Assembly (NCBI RefSeq): GCF_014268815.2
Contig: NZ_JABWRE020000001.1
Location: 2,609,001-2,673,000 of the forward strand
Direction: 5' to 3'
Length of the DNA: 64,000 nt
DNA from: Pseudomonas urmiensis
GTDB lineage: Bacteria > Pseudomonadota > Gammaproteobacteria > Pseudomonadales > Pseudomonadaceae
Shown: positions 11,228 through 19,809 of the stretch, in pieces
How positions within the stretch are numbered: the stretch's first letter is position 1
Layout of the letters: each line of letters begins with the position of its first letter
Program-made: the position numbers and the translations under genes
The notes under the pieces: model-generated
The model's input: only the letters and a program-made list of their open reading frames with translations
What the model was told of the DNA's origin: nothing
Databases searched by the model: none

Positions 11228-12931
11228 ATGATCGAGGTAACCGAGGTTTCCATTGCCGAGCTGCGCGACGCGCTCACGACTGGCCGTACCACGGCCGTCG
11301 AACTCGTCAAGGCCTACCTGGCCCGCATCGACGCCTACGACGGCGCCGACACCGCCACCGCGCTGAACGCGGTGGTGGTACGCAACCCTGAAGCACTCCA
11401 GGAGGCCGAGGCCTCCGACGCCCGGCGCGCCCGAGGTGAAAGCCTCGGCCCGCTCGATGGCATTCCCTACACGGCCAAGGACAGCTACCTGGTCAAAGGC
11501 CTGACCGCTGCCTCCGGTAGCCCGGCATTCGCCGAGCTGGTCGCCCAGCGCGACGCCTTCACCATCGAGCGCCTGCGCGCGGCCGGCGCCATCTGCCTGG
11601 GCAAGACCAACATGCCACCGATGGCCAACGGCGGCATGCAGCGTGGCGTCTATGGCCGCGCCGAAAGCCCGTACAACGCCGCCTACCTTACCGCGCCATT
11701 CGCCTCCGGCTCGTCCAACGGGGCCGGCACCGCTACCGCCGCCAGCTTCTCGGCCTTCGGCCTGGCTGAAGAAACCTGGTCCAGCGGTCGTGGCCCTGCT
11801 TCGAACAACGGCCTGTGCGCCTATACCCCGTCGCGCGGGGTGATCTCGGTGCGCGGCAACTGGCCGCTGACGCCGACCATGGATGTGGTGGTGCCGTATG
11901 CGCGGACCATGAGCGATCTGCTGGAGATCCTCGATGTCGTGGTCGCCGACGATGCCGAAAAACGCGGCGACCTGTGGCGCCTGCAACCTTGGGTGCCGAT
12001 CCCTGCGGCATCCTCGGTTCGTCCGGCTTGCTACCTCGACCTGGCGGTCGATGCCAGCTCGCTCAAGGGCAAGCGTTTCGGTGTGCCACGCATGTACATC
12101 AATGCCGATGAACTGGCAGGCACCTCGGAAAAACCGGGTATCGGCGGCCCGACCGGCCAGCGTATCAACACCCGGGCCAGCGTCATCGACCTCTGGCAGC
12201 AAGCGCGCCTGGCCCTTGAGGCCGCTGGCGCCGAAGTGGTCGAGGTGGACTTCCCGCTGGTCTCCAACTGCGAAGGCGACCGCCCCGGTGCACCGACCGT
12301 GTACAACCGCGGCATCGTTTCCAAGGCGTTCCTCCACGATGAGCTGTGGGAGCTGTCCGGTTGGGCCTTCGACGATTTCCTGCGGGCTAACGATGACCCC
12401 AAGCTCAACCGCCTGGCCGATGTCGATGGGCCGAAGATCTTCCCCCACGATCCCGGCACCCTGCCCAACCGCGAAGATGACTTGGCCGCCGGCATGGACG
12501 AGTACGTCAACATGGCCAAGCGCGGCCTGAAAAGCTGGGATCAGATCGCGACCGTCCCGGACGGCCTGCGCGGCCTGGAGCAGACCCGCAAGCTCGACCT
12601 GGAAGACTGGATGGACAACCTCGGCCTGCATGCCGTGCTGTTCCCCACCGTGGCCGACGTGGGTCCTGCGGATGCCGACGTCAATCCTGCGTCGGCGGAC
12701 ATCGCCTGGAGCAACGGCATCTGGGTGGCCAACGGCAACCTGGCGATCCGTCACTTGGGCGTGCCTACTGTCACCGTGCCGATGGGCGTGATGGCTGATA
12801 TCGGCATGCCGGTGGGGCTGACCTTTGCCGGCCGGGCTTATGATGACTCGGCCCTACTGAGCTTCGCCGCCGCCTTCGAGTCGACCGGGTCACGTCGCAT
12901 CGTGCCGCCGCGCACCCCTGCGCTGGGCTGA
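11228..12931 (+). CDS. Amidase signature family hydrolase
   Basis: A 567-residue amidase-signature enzyme. The catalytic lysine is in IPYTAKDSY (about residue 83). The serine-rich segment ASGSSNGAGTATAASFSAF supplies the cis-serine, and AEETWSSGRGPASNNG holds the nucleophile region, equivalent to the usual GSIRxP motif but with a changed residue around it. Such enzymes hydrolyse amides, ureas or carbamates; the substrate is not readable. A 263-base region separates it from the divergent betT gene. It is followed by a REP pair and has no partner gene in the same transcript. Confidence 0.85.
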   Translation: MIEVTEVSIAELRDALTTGRTTAVELVKAYLARIDAYDGADTATALNAVVVRNPEALQEAEASDARRARGESLGPLDGIPYTAKDSYLVKGLTAASGSPAFAELVAQRDAFTIERLRAAGAICLGKTNMPPMANGGMQRGVYGRAESPYNAAYLTAPFASGSSNGAGTATAASFSAFGLAEETWSSGRGPASNNGLCAYTPSRGVISVRGNWPLTPTMDVVVPYARTMSDLLEILDVVVADDAEKRGDLWRLQPWVPIPAASSVRPACYLDLAVDASSLKGKRFGVPRMYINADELAGTSEKPGIGGPTGQRINTRASVIDLWQQARLALEAAGAEVVEVDFPLVSNCEGDRPGAPTVYNRGIVSKAFLHDELWELSGWAFDDFLRANDDPKLNRLADVDGPKIFPHDPGTLPNREDDLAAGMDEYVNMAKRGLKSWDQIATVPDGLRGLEQTRKLDLEDWMDNLGLHAVLFPTVADVGPADADVNPASADIAWSNGIWVANGNLAIRHLGVPTVTVPMGVMADIGMPVGLTFAGRAYDDSALLSFAAAFESTGSRRIVPPRTPALG

Positions 12932-12947
12932 TTTCGCGTCGTTCTTT

Positions 12948-13026
12948 TCGCGGGCAAGCCCGCTCCCACAGGGTCTCCACCGCTCTTCAGGCTGGTGGGG
13001 TACCTGTAGGAGCGGGCTTGCCCGCA
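12948..13026. repeat. Pair of inverted REP elements (BIME)
   Basis: One REP copy at 12948-12972 (GCGGGCAAGCCCGCTCCCAC) and an inverted copy at 13003-13025 (GTAGGAGCGGGCTTGCCCGC) flank a 30-base spacer. It lies directly after the amidase gene and before the DauR-like regulator, where it may end or stabilise the amidase transcript. Confidence 0.85.
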
Positions 13027-13067
13027 ATAACGCCGGTACTGTTAGCCTCGTTGACTCACCCCTCAAA

Positions 13068-13104
13068 ATTCAACAAACTGTATAAAAATAACATTTTGTT
13101 GAAT
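13068..13104. promoter_or_regulatory. Perfect 10-base inverted repeat before the YheO/DauR-type gene
   Basis: ATTCAACAAA at 13068-13077 and TTTGTTGAAT at 13095-13104 are exact reverse complements separated by 17 AT-rich bases containing TATAAAAATA. The second arm ends five bases before the ATG at 13110. It is a candidate operator for autoregulation or a translation-blocking hairpin; no good ribosome site is seen. Confidence 0.5.
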
Positions 13105-13109
13105 AACTT

Positions 13110-13820
13110 ATGTCCGTCACTCACCTCCAACGCGAACGCCAACTGGTCCTGTCTACGCTCAAGGCTGCTATCGCCGCGATCGGCAGCGTTGCCGGGCGCA
13201 ACATGGAGATTCTCCTGCACGACCTCGACCAGCCCGAGCAATCGGTGGTGGCAATCGTCAATGGCCACCTTTCCGGACGCGCCGTCGGCAGCCCGATTCT
13301 CGCTGCACCCGAGCAGGATCAAGGCTTCCAGGCGCTGATGCGCGCCGCGCACACGCCAGGCTGCGAGCCGGTAGTCCTGCCTGATTATCCCACCACCCTC
13401 AAAGGCCGCAGCCTGCGCAGCGCCACCGCTATCCTGCGCGACAGCGAAGGGCATCCGTTCGCCAGCCTGTGCGTCAATGTCGACCACAGTGGCCTGGATG
13501 CCGCCCTTGAGTTCCTCCGGCAACTGCAGCCATTGGGCGCGGATCAGGTCTTGAGCACGCCCCTGCCAGCTGACGATCCAGCCGACATGAGCGTGCTGAT
13601 GGCCGAGATCATTGCCAACGCGCTGCAGTCCTGCGGTCACGCCCGGATGAACAAACAGGCCAAGGTCGAGGCCGTGCGGGTGATGCAAGAGCGCGGTCTG
13701 TTCATCGTCAAAGGCGGCGTGGAAAAAGCCGCCGCAGCGCTCGGTGTGACCCGCTACACCGTTTACAACTACCTTGAGCAATTGCGTGGCGAAACCTCGT
13801 CCGCTGCTCGTGACGACTGA
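13110..13820 (+). CDS. YheO/DauR-type PAS-like transcriptional regulator
   Basis: A 236-residue protein with an N-terminal YheO-type PAS-like domain (NMEILLHDLDQPEQSVVAIVNGHLSGR) and a C-terminal helix-turn-helix of the HTH_22 class (GLFIVKGGVEKAAAALGVTRYTVYNYL). The family includes DauR, which represses D-arginine catabolism genes in Pseudomonas aeruginosa. The downstream amino-acid dehydratase-like gene starts 16 bases after its stop, so the two form an operon and the regulator probably senses a related amino acid. A perfect inverted repeat sits at its start. Confidence 0.82.
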   Translation: MSVTHLQRERQLVLSTLKAAIAAIGSVAGRNMEILLHDLDQPEQSVVAIVNGHLSGRAVGSPILAAPEQDQGFQALMRAAHTPGCEPVVLPDYPTTLKGRSLRSATAILRDSEGHPFASLCVNVDHSGLDAALEFLRQLQPLGADQVLSTPLPADDPADMSVLMAEIIANALQSCGHARMNKQAKVEAVRVMQERGLFIVKGGVEKAAAALGVTRYTVYNYLEQLRGETSSAARDD

Positions 13821-13836
13821 CTTCACGGAGACCGCC

Positions 13837-14757
13837 ATGCCCTTGCACATCCACACCCCGCTGTTTGAATCACGCCCCCTGTCGCTGGCTGCTGGCCGCT
13901 CGGTCTGGCTCAAGCTCGATGCCTTGCAGCCTTGCGGCTCGTTCAAGCTGCGCGGGGTGGGCCACGCCTGTGAAGTCCACCACGCTCGTGGCGCGCGCCA
14001 CTTTGTCTCCTCCTCAGGCGGCAACGCTGGCCTGGCAGTGGCCTATGCCGGGCGTCTGCTGGGCGTACCGGTGACCGTGGTGGTGCCAGAAACCACCACC
14101 GAACGCGCTAAGGAGCTGCTGCGCCTGGAAGATGCCAAAGTGCTGGTACATGGCGGCTCCTGGCAGGAGGCCAACGAACTGGCGCAAACCTTGATCGGGC
14201 CGAACGACGCCTTCATCCATCCGTTCGACGATCCACTGCTGTGGGCCGGCCACGCGAGCATGATCGATGAAGTTGCCCAGGCGGGATTCAAGCCCGATGC
14301 GCTGGTGTTGTCGGTCGGCGGCGGTGGTTTGCTCAGCGGCGTCGTCGAGGGGCTCAAGCGCAATGGCTGGCAGGATGTGCCGGTGCTGGCAGTCGAAACC
14401 CAAGGTGCCGCCTCATTGCACGCTGCGGCGCAGGCTGGGCACACAGTAGCGCTAGAGCGGATCGCGTCGGTGGCTACCTCGCTTGGCGCCAAACGTGTAG
14501 CGGAACAGGCGATGGAGTGCCTGCGCACTCACCCGGTCGAGAGTCATCTGGTCAGTGACCGCGAAGCGCTGCAGGCCTGCGAGCGGTTCTTGCTCGATCA
14601 CCGGCTGCTGGTAGAGCCCGCCTGTGGGGCGGCGCTGGCGTTGGCCTATAACACTCAAGCTTTGGCCAACTATAAGCAGGTGATGGTCGTAGTGTGTGGC
14701 GGTGCTACCGCTACCTTGGAACAGATTCAGGCTTGGCTGGCGACGTGTCCTGAGTGA
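13837..14757 (+). CDS. PLP-dependent serine/threonine dehydratase-like enzyme
   Basis: A 306-residue fold-type II PLP enzyme. The PLP lysine is in CGSFKLRGVGHACE, the substrate loop is SSSGGNAGLAVAY, and the phosphate-binding glycine loop is LSVGGGGLLSGVVEG. These match catabolic L-serine/L-threonine deaminases that form pyruvate or 2-oxobutyrate and ammonia. ATG 13837 is chosen because GGAG precedes it; an upstream in-frame start overlaps the regulator gene. Coupling to a DauR-type regulator points to controlled amino-acid catabolism. A related substrate such as a hydroxy-amino acid cannot be excluded. Confidence 0.83.
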   Translation: MPLHIHTPLFESRPLSLAAGRSVWLKLDALQPCGSFKLRGVGHACEVHHARGARHFVSSSGGNAGLAVAYAGRLLGVPVTVVVPETTTERAKELLRLEDAKVLVHGGSWQEANELAQTLIGPNDAFIHPFDDPLLWAGHASMIDEVAQAGFKPDALVLSVGGGGLLSGVVEGLKRNGWQDVPVLAVETQGAASLHAAAQAGHTVALERIASVATSLGAKRVAEQAMECLRTHPVESHLVSDREALQACERFLLDHRLLVEPACGAALALAYNTQALANYKQVMVVVCGGATATLEQIQAWLATCPE

Positions 14758-14772
14758 TGTCATGGCTGCACT

Positions 14773-14893
14773 GGCCTCTTCGCGGGCAAGCCCGCTGCTA
14801 AAGGTTGCGCGTGGACTTGGAGGTTGTATTGCTCTGACTCAACGCCGGCCATAAACGCTAGGGCGAAGCCTGTGGGAGTGGGCTTGCCCAGGC
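14773..14893. repeat. Degenerate pair of REP elements
   Basis: REP-like sequence at 14773-14798 (CTTCGCGGGCAAGCCCGCTG) and an inverted degenerate copy at 14869-14893 (CCTGTGGGAGTGGGCTTGCC). It lies between the dehydratase-like gene and the convergent PepSY gene. Confidence 0.7.
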
Positions 14894-14920
14894 AAAAAAA
14901 GCCCGTGCCAGGCACGGGCA
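14894..14920 (-). terminator. Intrinsic terminator of the PepSY gene
   Basis: On the minus strand GCCCGTGCC-TGGCACGGGC forms a tight hairpin (14901-14919) followed by seven T (14894-14900). It lies 42 bases after the stop codon of the PepSY gene. Confidence 0.85.
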
Positions 14921-14961
14921 AAACAACACCACCGCACAATCGGTTAGCCGCCAGCGGGTGT

Positions 14962-15234
14962 TTAGTGATCCATCTCATCCTTGGTGATCTTGCCGGTGTG
15001 CGGATCGACATGGAAGTCATACTTCATGCCATCGGCCTTCATCCCCTCACCTTCCCAATGGCCATCGTCGGCCTCGATCTTGGTGATCTGCGTGTAGCCC
15101 GCAGCCTTGAGGCTGGCTTCGGCCTGATCCTTGGTGACCTTCCAGTCAGCGCCAGGCTGGTCAGCCCAGGCCGCACTCGCGCCGAGTGCGCCAACCAAGG
15201 CAACGCCTGTGAACAGTCGAGTCAGTGCTTTCAT
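14962..15234 (-). CDS. Small exported PepSY-domain protein
   Basis: A 90-residue protein with a Sec signal peptide (cleavage likely after SAAWA, residue 24) and one PepSY module: KVTKDQAEASLKAAGYTQIT, then YDFHVDPHTGKITKDEMDH. PepSY domains are thought to inhibit peptidases or act as sensors in the periplasm. ATG 15234 is supported by AAAAAGGA upstream. It is monocistronic, with its own terminator. Confidence 0.85.
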   Translation of the reverse strand: MKALTRLFTGVALVGALGASAAWADQPGADWKVTKDQAEASLKAAGYTQITKIEADDGHWEGEGMKADGMKYDFHVDPHTGKITKDEMDH

Positions 15235-15494
15235 CGTGAACGTCCTTTTTGCGTGAAGGTACAAGGTGCGACTGGAGATTTTCGACGAAGGTTCATTCTT
15301 TGCACCGGTCGGATTCTCACGGCTCAGGCCGGTGCCACGATTAGGATGGTCACATTGCTCTGCTCCACTGCTGGCACCGCAGTAGCAATGTGTTACGCAA
15401 CTCAGACGAAATGCGTCTTCGACCCTTTCGATATGCGGCGCGGGAAGGCACAATGCGTGTCCTTTTTTTGGCCGGCCTGGCCGGGGGCCTTTAA

Positions 15495-16592
15495 ATGATC
15501 AAGACGCCGTATTACCTCATCGACAAACAGAAGCTGCTGGGCAACCTGGAGAAGATCGCCTACGTGCGCGAAAACTCCGGGGCCAAGGCCCTGCTGGCAC
15601 TCAAGTGCTTCGCCACCTGGTCGGTGTTCGACCTGATGCAGCAGTACATGGACGGCACCACTTCGTCCTCGCTCTACGAGCTCAAGCTCGGCCGCGAAAA
15701 GTTCGCCGGCGAAACCCACGCCTACAGCGTGGCGTGGGCCGACGATGAAATCGAAGACATGCTGGTCAACTGCGACAAGATCATCTTCAACTCGATCGGC
15801 CAGCTGCAGCGCTTTGCCGAGCAGTCCGAAGGCAAGGTCCGCGGCTTGCGCGTCAACCCGCAGGTGAGCAGCTCCGACTACCTGCTGGCCGACCCCGCGC
15901 GGCCGTTCAGCCGCCTCGGCGAGTGGGACCCGGAGAAGATCGAGAAGGTCATCGGGCAGATCTCCGGCTTCATGTTCCACAACAACTGCGAGAACGGCGA
16001 CTTCAGCCTGTTCGACAAGATGCTGGCGCACATCGAAGAGCGCTTCGGCCATCTGCTGCACAAGGTCGAGTGGGTCAGCCTGGGCGGCGGTATCCACTTC
16101 ACGGGCGCCGACTACGCGCTGGATGAGTTCTGCGCGCGCCTGAAGGGCTTCTCCGAGAAATACGGCGTGCAGGTCTACCTGGAGCCGGGCGAAGCCGCCA
16201 TCACCCAGAGCGCCTCGCTCGAAGTGACCGTGCTCGACACCCTGTTCAACGGCAAGAACCTGGCCGTGGTCGACAGCTCGATCGAAGCGCACATGCTCGA
16301 CCTGCTGATCTACCGCCTCGACGCCAAGATGGCCCCCAACGATGGCGAGCACACCTACATGGTCTGCGGCAAATCGTGCCTGGCCGGCGACATTTTCGGC
16401 GAGTACCAGTTCGAGCGTCCGCTGGCCATCGGCGATCGCCTGTCGTTCGTTGACGCGGCCGGCTACACCATGGTCAAGAAAAACTGGTTCAACGGTCTGA
16501 AGATGCCGTCCATCGTGGTCAAGCAACTCGACGGCAGCGTCGAAGTGGTGCGCGAGTTCGGTTTTGAAGACTACGTTTCGAGCCTGTCGTAA
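15495..16592 (+). CDS. nspC: Carboxynorspermidine/carboxyspermidine decarboxylase
   Basis: A 365-residue PLP-dependent decarboxylase of the alanine-racemase fold, close to NspC. Motifs include LLALKCFATWSVF with the probable PLP lysine, SLGGGIHFTG, YLEPGEA for phosphate binding and VCGKSCLAGD with the catalytic cysteine. It removes CO2 from carboxy(nor)spermidine to give a triamine. The partner dehydrogenase gene follows 32 bases downstream. Together they form the spermidine route that uses aspartate semialdehyde and a diamine instead of decarboxylated S-adenosylmethionine. Confidence 0.9.
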   Translation: MIKTPYYLIDKQKLLGNLEKIAYVRENSGAKALLALKCFATWSVFDLMQQYMDGTTSSSLYELKLGREKFAGETHAYSVAWADDEIEDMLVNCDKIIFNSIGQLQRFAEQSEGKVRGLRVNPQVSSSDYLLADPARPFSRLGEWDPEKIEKVIGQISGFMFHNNCENGDFSLFDKMLAHIEERFGHLLHKVEWVSLGGGIHFTGADYALDEFCARLKGFSEKYGVQVYLEPGEAAITQSASLEVTVLDTLFNGKNLAVVDSSIEAHMLDLLIYRLDAKMAPNDGEHTYMVCGKSCLAGDIFGEYQFERPLAIGDRLSFVDAAGYTMVKKNWFNGLKMPSIVVKQLDGSVEVVREFGFEDYVSSLS

Positions 16593-16624
16593 GACAGGCC
16601 ATTTAGTAAGGAGCAAGGGATAAA

Positions 16625-17869
16625 TTGAAGAAGAACGTTCTTATCATTGGTGCAGGAGGTGTCGCCAAGGTGGTGGCCCACAAGTGCGCGCAGCATAACG
16701 ACGAACTCGGTCGTATTGCCATTGCGTCGCGGAACATCTCCAAATGCCAGGCCATCATCGACAGCGTCAAGGCCAAGGGTAGCCTCAAGGTACCCGCCGA
16801 CATCCAGGCCTTCTCGCTCAATGCACTCGATGTCGAGGCGACCAAAGCGCTGATTCGCGAAACCGAATCGCAGATCGTGATCAACGTGGGTTCCGCCTTC
16901 CTCAACATGTCGGTGCTGCGTGCCTGCATCGATACCGGTGTCGCCTACCTTGACACCGCCATTCACGAAGAACCGGGCAAGATCTGCGAGACTCCGCCCT
17001 GGTACGGCAACTACGAGTGGAAACACCTCGAAGAGTGCCAAGACAAGAACATTACCGCCATTCTCGGCGTCGGTTTCGACCCGGGTGTGGTGAACAGCTA
17101 TGCCGCATTGGCACAGCAGCAGTATTTCGACCAGATCGACTCGATCGACATCCTCGACGTCAATGCCGGTTCCCATGGCAAGTACTTCGCCACCAACTTC
17201 GACCCGGAAATCAACTTCCGCGAGTTTACCGGTCAAGTCTGGAGCTGGCAGAACAGCCAATGGACCAGCAACACCATGTTCGAGGTCAAGCGCACCGACG
17301 ACTTGCCGGTAGTAGGTTCGCAGAACCTGTACCTGACCGGTCATGACGAAGTGCACTCGCTGTCGAAGAACCTGGGCGTTGCCAACGTGCGTTTCTGGAT
17401 GAGCTTCGGCGAGCACTACATCAATGTGTTTACCGTGCTGAAGAACCTCGGCCTGCTCTCCGAGCAACCGGTCAAGACCGCCGAAGGCCTGGAAGTGGTG
17501 CCACTGAAAGTGGTCAAGGCCGTGCTGCCTGACCCCTCCTCGCTGGCCCCGGGCTACACCGGCAAGACCTGCATCGGTGACCTGGTCAAGGGCACCAAGG
17601 ATGGCCAGCCGCGCGAAGTGTTCATCTACAACGTAGCTGACCACGAAGAAGCCTACGCCGAGACCGACAGTCAGGGTATCTCCTACACCGCCGGCGTTCC
17701 GCCAGTGGCGGCGGCCCTGCTGGTCGCGCGCGGTCAGTGGGACGTGCAGCGCATGGTCAACGTCGAGGAGCTGCCAGCTGAGCCGTTCCTCAAGGCGTTG
17801 GACGTGATGGGCCTGCCAACCCGCGTCAAAGATGAAAAAGGCGATCGTCCTTGGGACGCGCAAGCCTAA
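16625..17869 (+). CDS. Carboxynorspermidine/carboxyspermidine dehydrogenase (saccharopine dehydrogenase-like)
   Basis: A 414-residue protein that starts with a TTG codon placed behind AAGGAG. The N-terminal Rossmann motif is VLIIGAGGVAKVVAHKC; the rest matches the saccharopine dehydrogenase (Lys1-like) fold used by carboxy(nor)spermidine dehydrogenase, which reduces the imine of aspartate semialdehyde and putrescine or diaminopropane with NADPH. It forms an operon with nspC just upstream and ends at a strong inverted repeat. Confidence 0.88.
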   Translation: MKKNVLIIGAGGVAKVVAHKCAQHNDELGRIAIASRNISKCQAIIDSVKAKGSLKVPADIQAFSLNALDVEATKALIRETESQIVINVGSAFLNMSVLRACIDTGVAYLDTAIHEEPGKICETPPWYGNYEWKHLEECQDKNITAILGVGFDPGVVNSYAALAQQQYFDQIDSIDILDVNAGSHGKYFATNFDPEINFREFTGQVWSWQNSQWTSNTMFEVKRTDDLPVVGSQNLYLTGHDEVHSLSKNLGVANVRFWMSFGEHYINVFTVLKNLGLLSEQPVKTAEGLEVVPLKVVKAVLPDPSSLAPGYTGKTCIGDLVKGTKDGQPREVFIYNVADHEEAYAETDSQGISYTAGVPPVAAALLVARGQWDVQRMVNVEELPAEPFLKALDVMGLPTRVKDEKGDRPWDAQA

Positions 17870-17878
17870 GCAGCACAC

Positions 17879-17905
17879 TGAAGGGGCGCCATCATGGCGC
17901 CCCTT
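17879..17905. terminator. Bidirectional hairpin terminator
   Basis: GAAGGGGCGCC and GGCGCCCCTTC form a perfect 11-base stem with a five-base loop between the convergent ends of the dehydrogenase and methyltransferase genes. The T-rich tail is weak on both strands. Confidence 0.7.
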
Positions 17906-17922
17906 CTGCATCTCCCTTGCGC

Positions 17923-18969
17923 TTACTTGCGCGCCTCCAGGATCAAGTTGAACGGCGTCTGCGTCGCACGCCGGAACTGCTTGAAGCCTGCCTCCTCGAA
18001 CACCGCCCTGAGCCGCGCCTCGCCCGCTTGCGCACCCAATCCAAGGCCCACTTCCTGGGATAGCGAGTTCGGCGTGCAGATGAACGTGGAGGCTGCATAG
18101 AACAAGCGCCCGACCGGGTTGATATTGCCGTCCAGGGTATCTTCGGCGTAGGGCTCGACCAGCATCACCGTGCCGTTCTCCTTGAGCGCGTGATAGGCGT
18201 GGCGCGCCGCGCCCACCGGGTCGCCCATGTCATGCAGGCAGTCAAAGAAGCACACCAGATCGTGATCATGGCCTGGATAGTCCTTGGCAGTGGCCTGCTC
18301 GAACGCGACATGCTGTTCAAGCCCCGCCTCTTTGGCCCGCTCCCGGGCGGTGAGGATCGAAGGCGCGTGGTAGTCATAGCCGACAAAGCGCGAGGCGGGA
18401 AACGCCTGGGCCATGACCAGGGTCGAGGCGCCGTGGCCACAACCGATATCGGCCACCTTCGCGCCTTTCTCAAGCTTACTGACTACCCCCTCGAGTGCCG
18501 GTAGCCACTCAGCCACCAGGAACGTGCGATAACCCGGCCGGAAGAAACGTTCGGTGCCGCTGAACATGCACGGGTGATGATCGCCCCAGGCCAGGCCACC
18601 GTCACCACGCATGGCGCTCACCAGCTTGTCCTTGTCATGAAACAGCGCCGCCACCACCGCTGCCCCGCCCGCCATGTACACGGGCGAGTCTTCGATGGCC
18701 AGGGCCAAGGCGTGTTCCTCTGGCAGCAGGAAAGTCCCGTTGTCGTGGCGCATGTAGCCGGATGCAGCCTGGGCATTGAGCCACTCGCGCACCAGGCGTG
18801 GGTGGCAGCCGGTCTTTTGCGCCAGTGCCTGGGGCGTGACCGGCTGGCTGTCGGCCATGGCCCGATACAGCCCCAGCTCATCGCCAAGAATGACATTGGC
18901 CAGCGTTGCCGCCGCGCCCATGTCGCCGACCAGCTTGCCCATGAAGTCTTGCAGCTTTGCCTCGTCCAT
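17923..18969 (-). CDS. SAM-dependent methyltransferase with N-terminal winged helix
   Basis: A 348-residue protein. Residues 15-90 form a dimerisation or winged-helix region (LYRAMADSQPVTPQALAQKTG), the architecture of Rv2258c-like methyltransferases. The catalytic domain has motif I VADIGCGHGASTLVMAQAFP, then FVGYDYHAPSI, and a motif like FFDCLHDMGDP. The acceptor substrate is unknown. No close partner gene is present; it converges with the polyamine operon. Confidence 0.8.
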   Translation of the reverse strand: MDEAKLQDFMGKLVGDMGAAATLANVILGDELGLYRAMADSQPVTPQALAQKTGCHPRLVREWLNAQAASGYMRHDNGTFLLPEEHALALAIEDSPVYMAGGAAVVAALFHDKDKLVSAMRGDGGLAWGDHHPCMFSGTERFFRPGYRTFLVAEWLPALEGVVSKLEKGAKVADIGCGHGASTLVMAQAFPASRFVGYDYHAPSILTARERAKEAGLEQHVAFEQATAKDYPGHDHDLVCFFDCLHDMGDPVGAARHAYHALKENGTVMLVEPYAEDTLDGNINPVGRLFYAASTFICTPNSLSQEVGLGLGAQAGEARLRAVFEEAGFKQFRRATQTPFNLILEARK

Positions 18970-19224
18970 GACCTGACCTCCTCTACGCGAAGGCCACCGT
19001 CAGCCAGGGAGCACCCACTGCGCGCGGCTACGGGCGGTGGTCGGATCGATAATGGCGACTGTTGCCGGGTGCTGTGCAACAGCCCAAGGCTTTAAGTCTA
19101 GCCCTCGGCTTGTGCGACCGGGCGGTTGCCGGATAGACGCGCTGGGCGGCCTGCGCTATCTTCGCGCCGCTGCGCGCCCACTTGCCACTTCCAACCGACC
19201 AGGCGCAGCAAAGGACTGCCTTCA

Positions 19225-19728
19225 ATGCCCCAGCTGTCGCAAAGCCGCCTCGTCGCCGTGCTCATCGGTGTCGCCTTCGTCATCTTCGATCAATGGATCA
19301 AATTGCTCGCACTGGTCGCCCTCAAGGCGCAGAGCTACAGCTTCGGTAACAGCGTCGCCTGGATGGATGTGAGCCTGAGCCTCAACCCGGGTGCGTTTCT
19401 GAGCCTGGGCGCCAACCTTGCCCCCGGTTTGAAGCAACTGATTTTCGTTGTTGCCGTCGGCGTGGTGTGCTGCTGGGCGATCGGCTGGGCCCTGTCGCGC
19501 TGGACACGCGCACCGCTCAAGGCGGTGTCGGTGTATTTCATCGCCCTGGGTGGGATATCGAACTTGATCGACCGCGTCGCCCGCGACGGCCACGTGGTCG
19601 ACTACCTGGTGCTCAATCTCGGGTCGCTGCACACCGGCGTATTCAACCTCGCCGACATCGCCATCATGGCCGGCGCGGTGGTATTGGCGGTGGATGGGCT
19701 GACGAAACCGAGCAAGGCCAAGGTTTAG
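19225..19728 (+). CDS. Signal peptidase II (LspA) paralogue
   Basis: A 167-residue inner-membrane aspartic peptidase of the LspA family, which cuts the signal peptide of prolipoproteins. Family blocks are visible in order: FDQWIKL, SLNPGAFLSLG, GGISNLIDRVARDGHVVDYL with the first catalytic aspartate, and FNLADIAIMAG with the second. About four membrane segments are present. ATG 19225 has AAGGA upstream. It stands alone here, not beside ileS as the housekeeping lspA normally does in Pseudomonas, so it is probably a second copy; that cannot be confirmed from this window. Confidence 0.83.
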   Translation: MPQLSQSRLVAVLIGVAFVIFDQWIKLLALVALKAQSYSFGNSVAWMDVSLSLNPGAFLSLGANLAPGLKQLIFVVAVGVVCCWAIGWALSRWTRAPLKAVSVYFIALGGISNLIDRVARDGHVVDYLVLNLGSLHTGVFNLADIAIMAGAVVLAVDGLTKPSKAKV

Positions 19729-19809
19729 ATAGGACTGCATTAGCTAGAGAGTTCGGCTGTCATGAACCAACTGCAGGTCACCGCCGTGCTGCTGGTTCAG
19801 CAGACTCAA

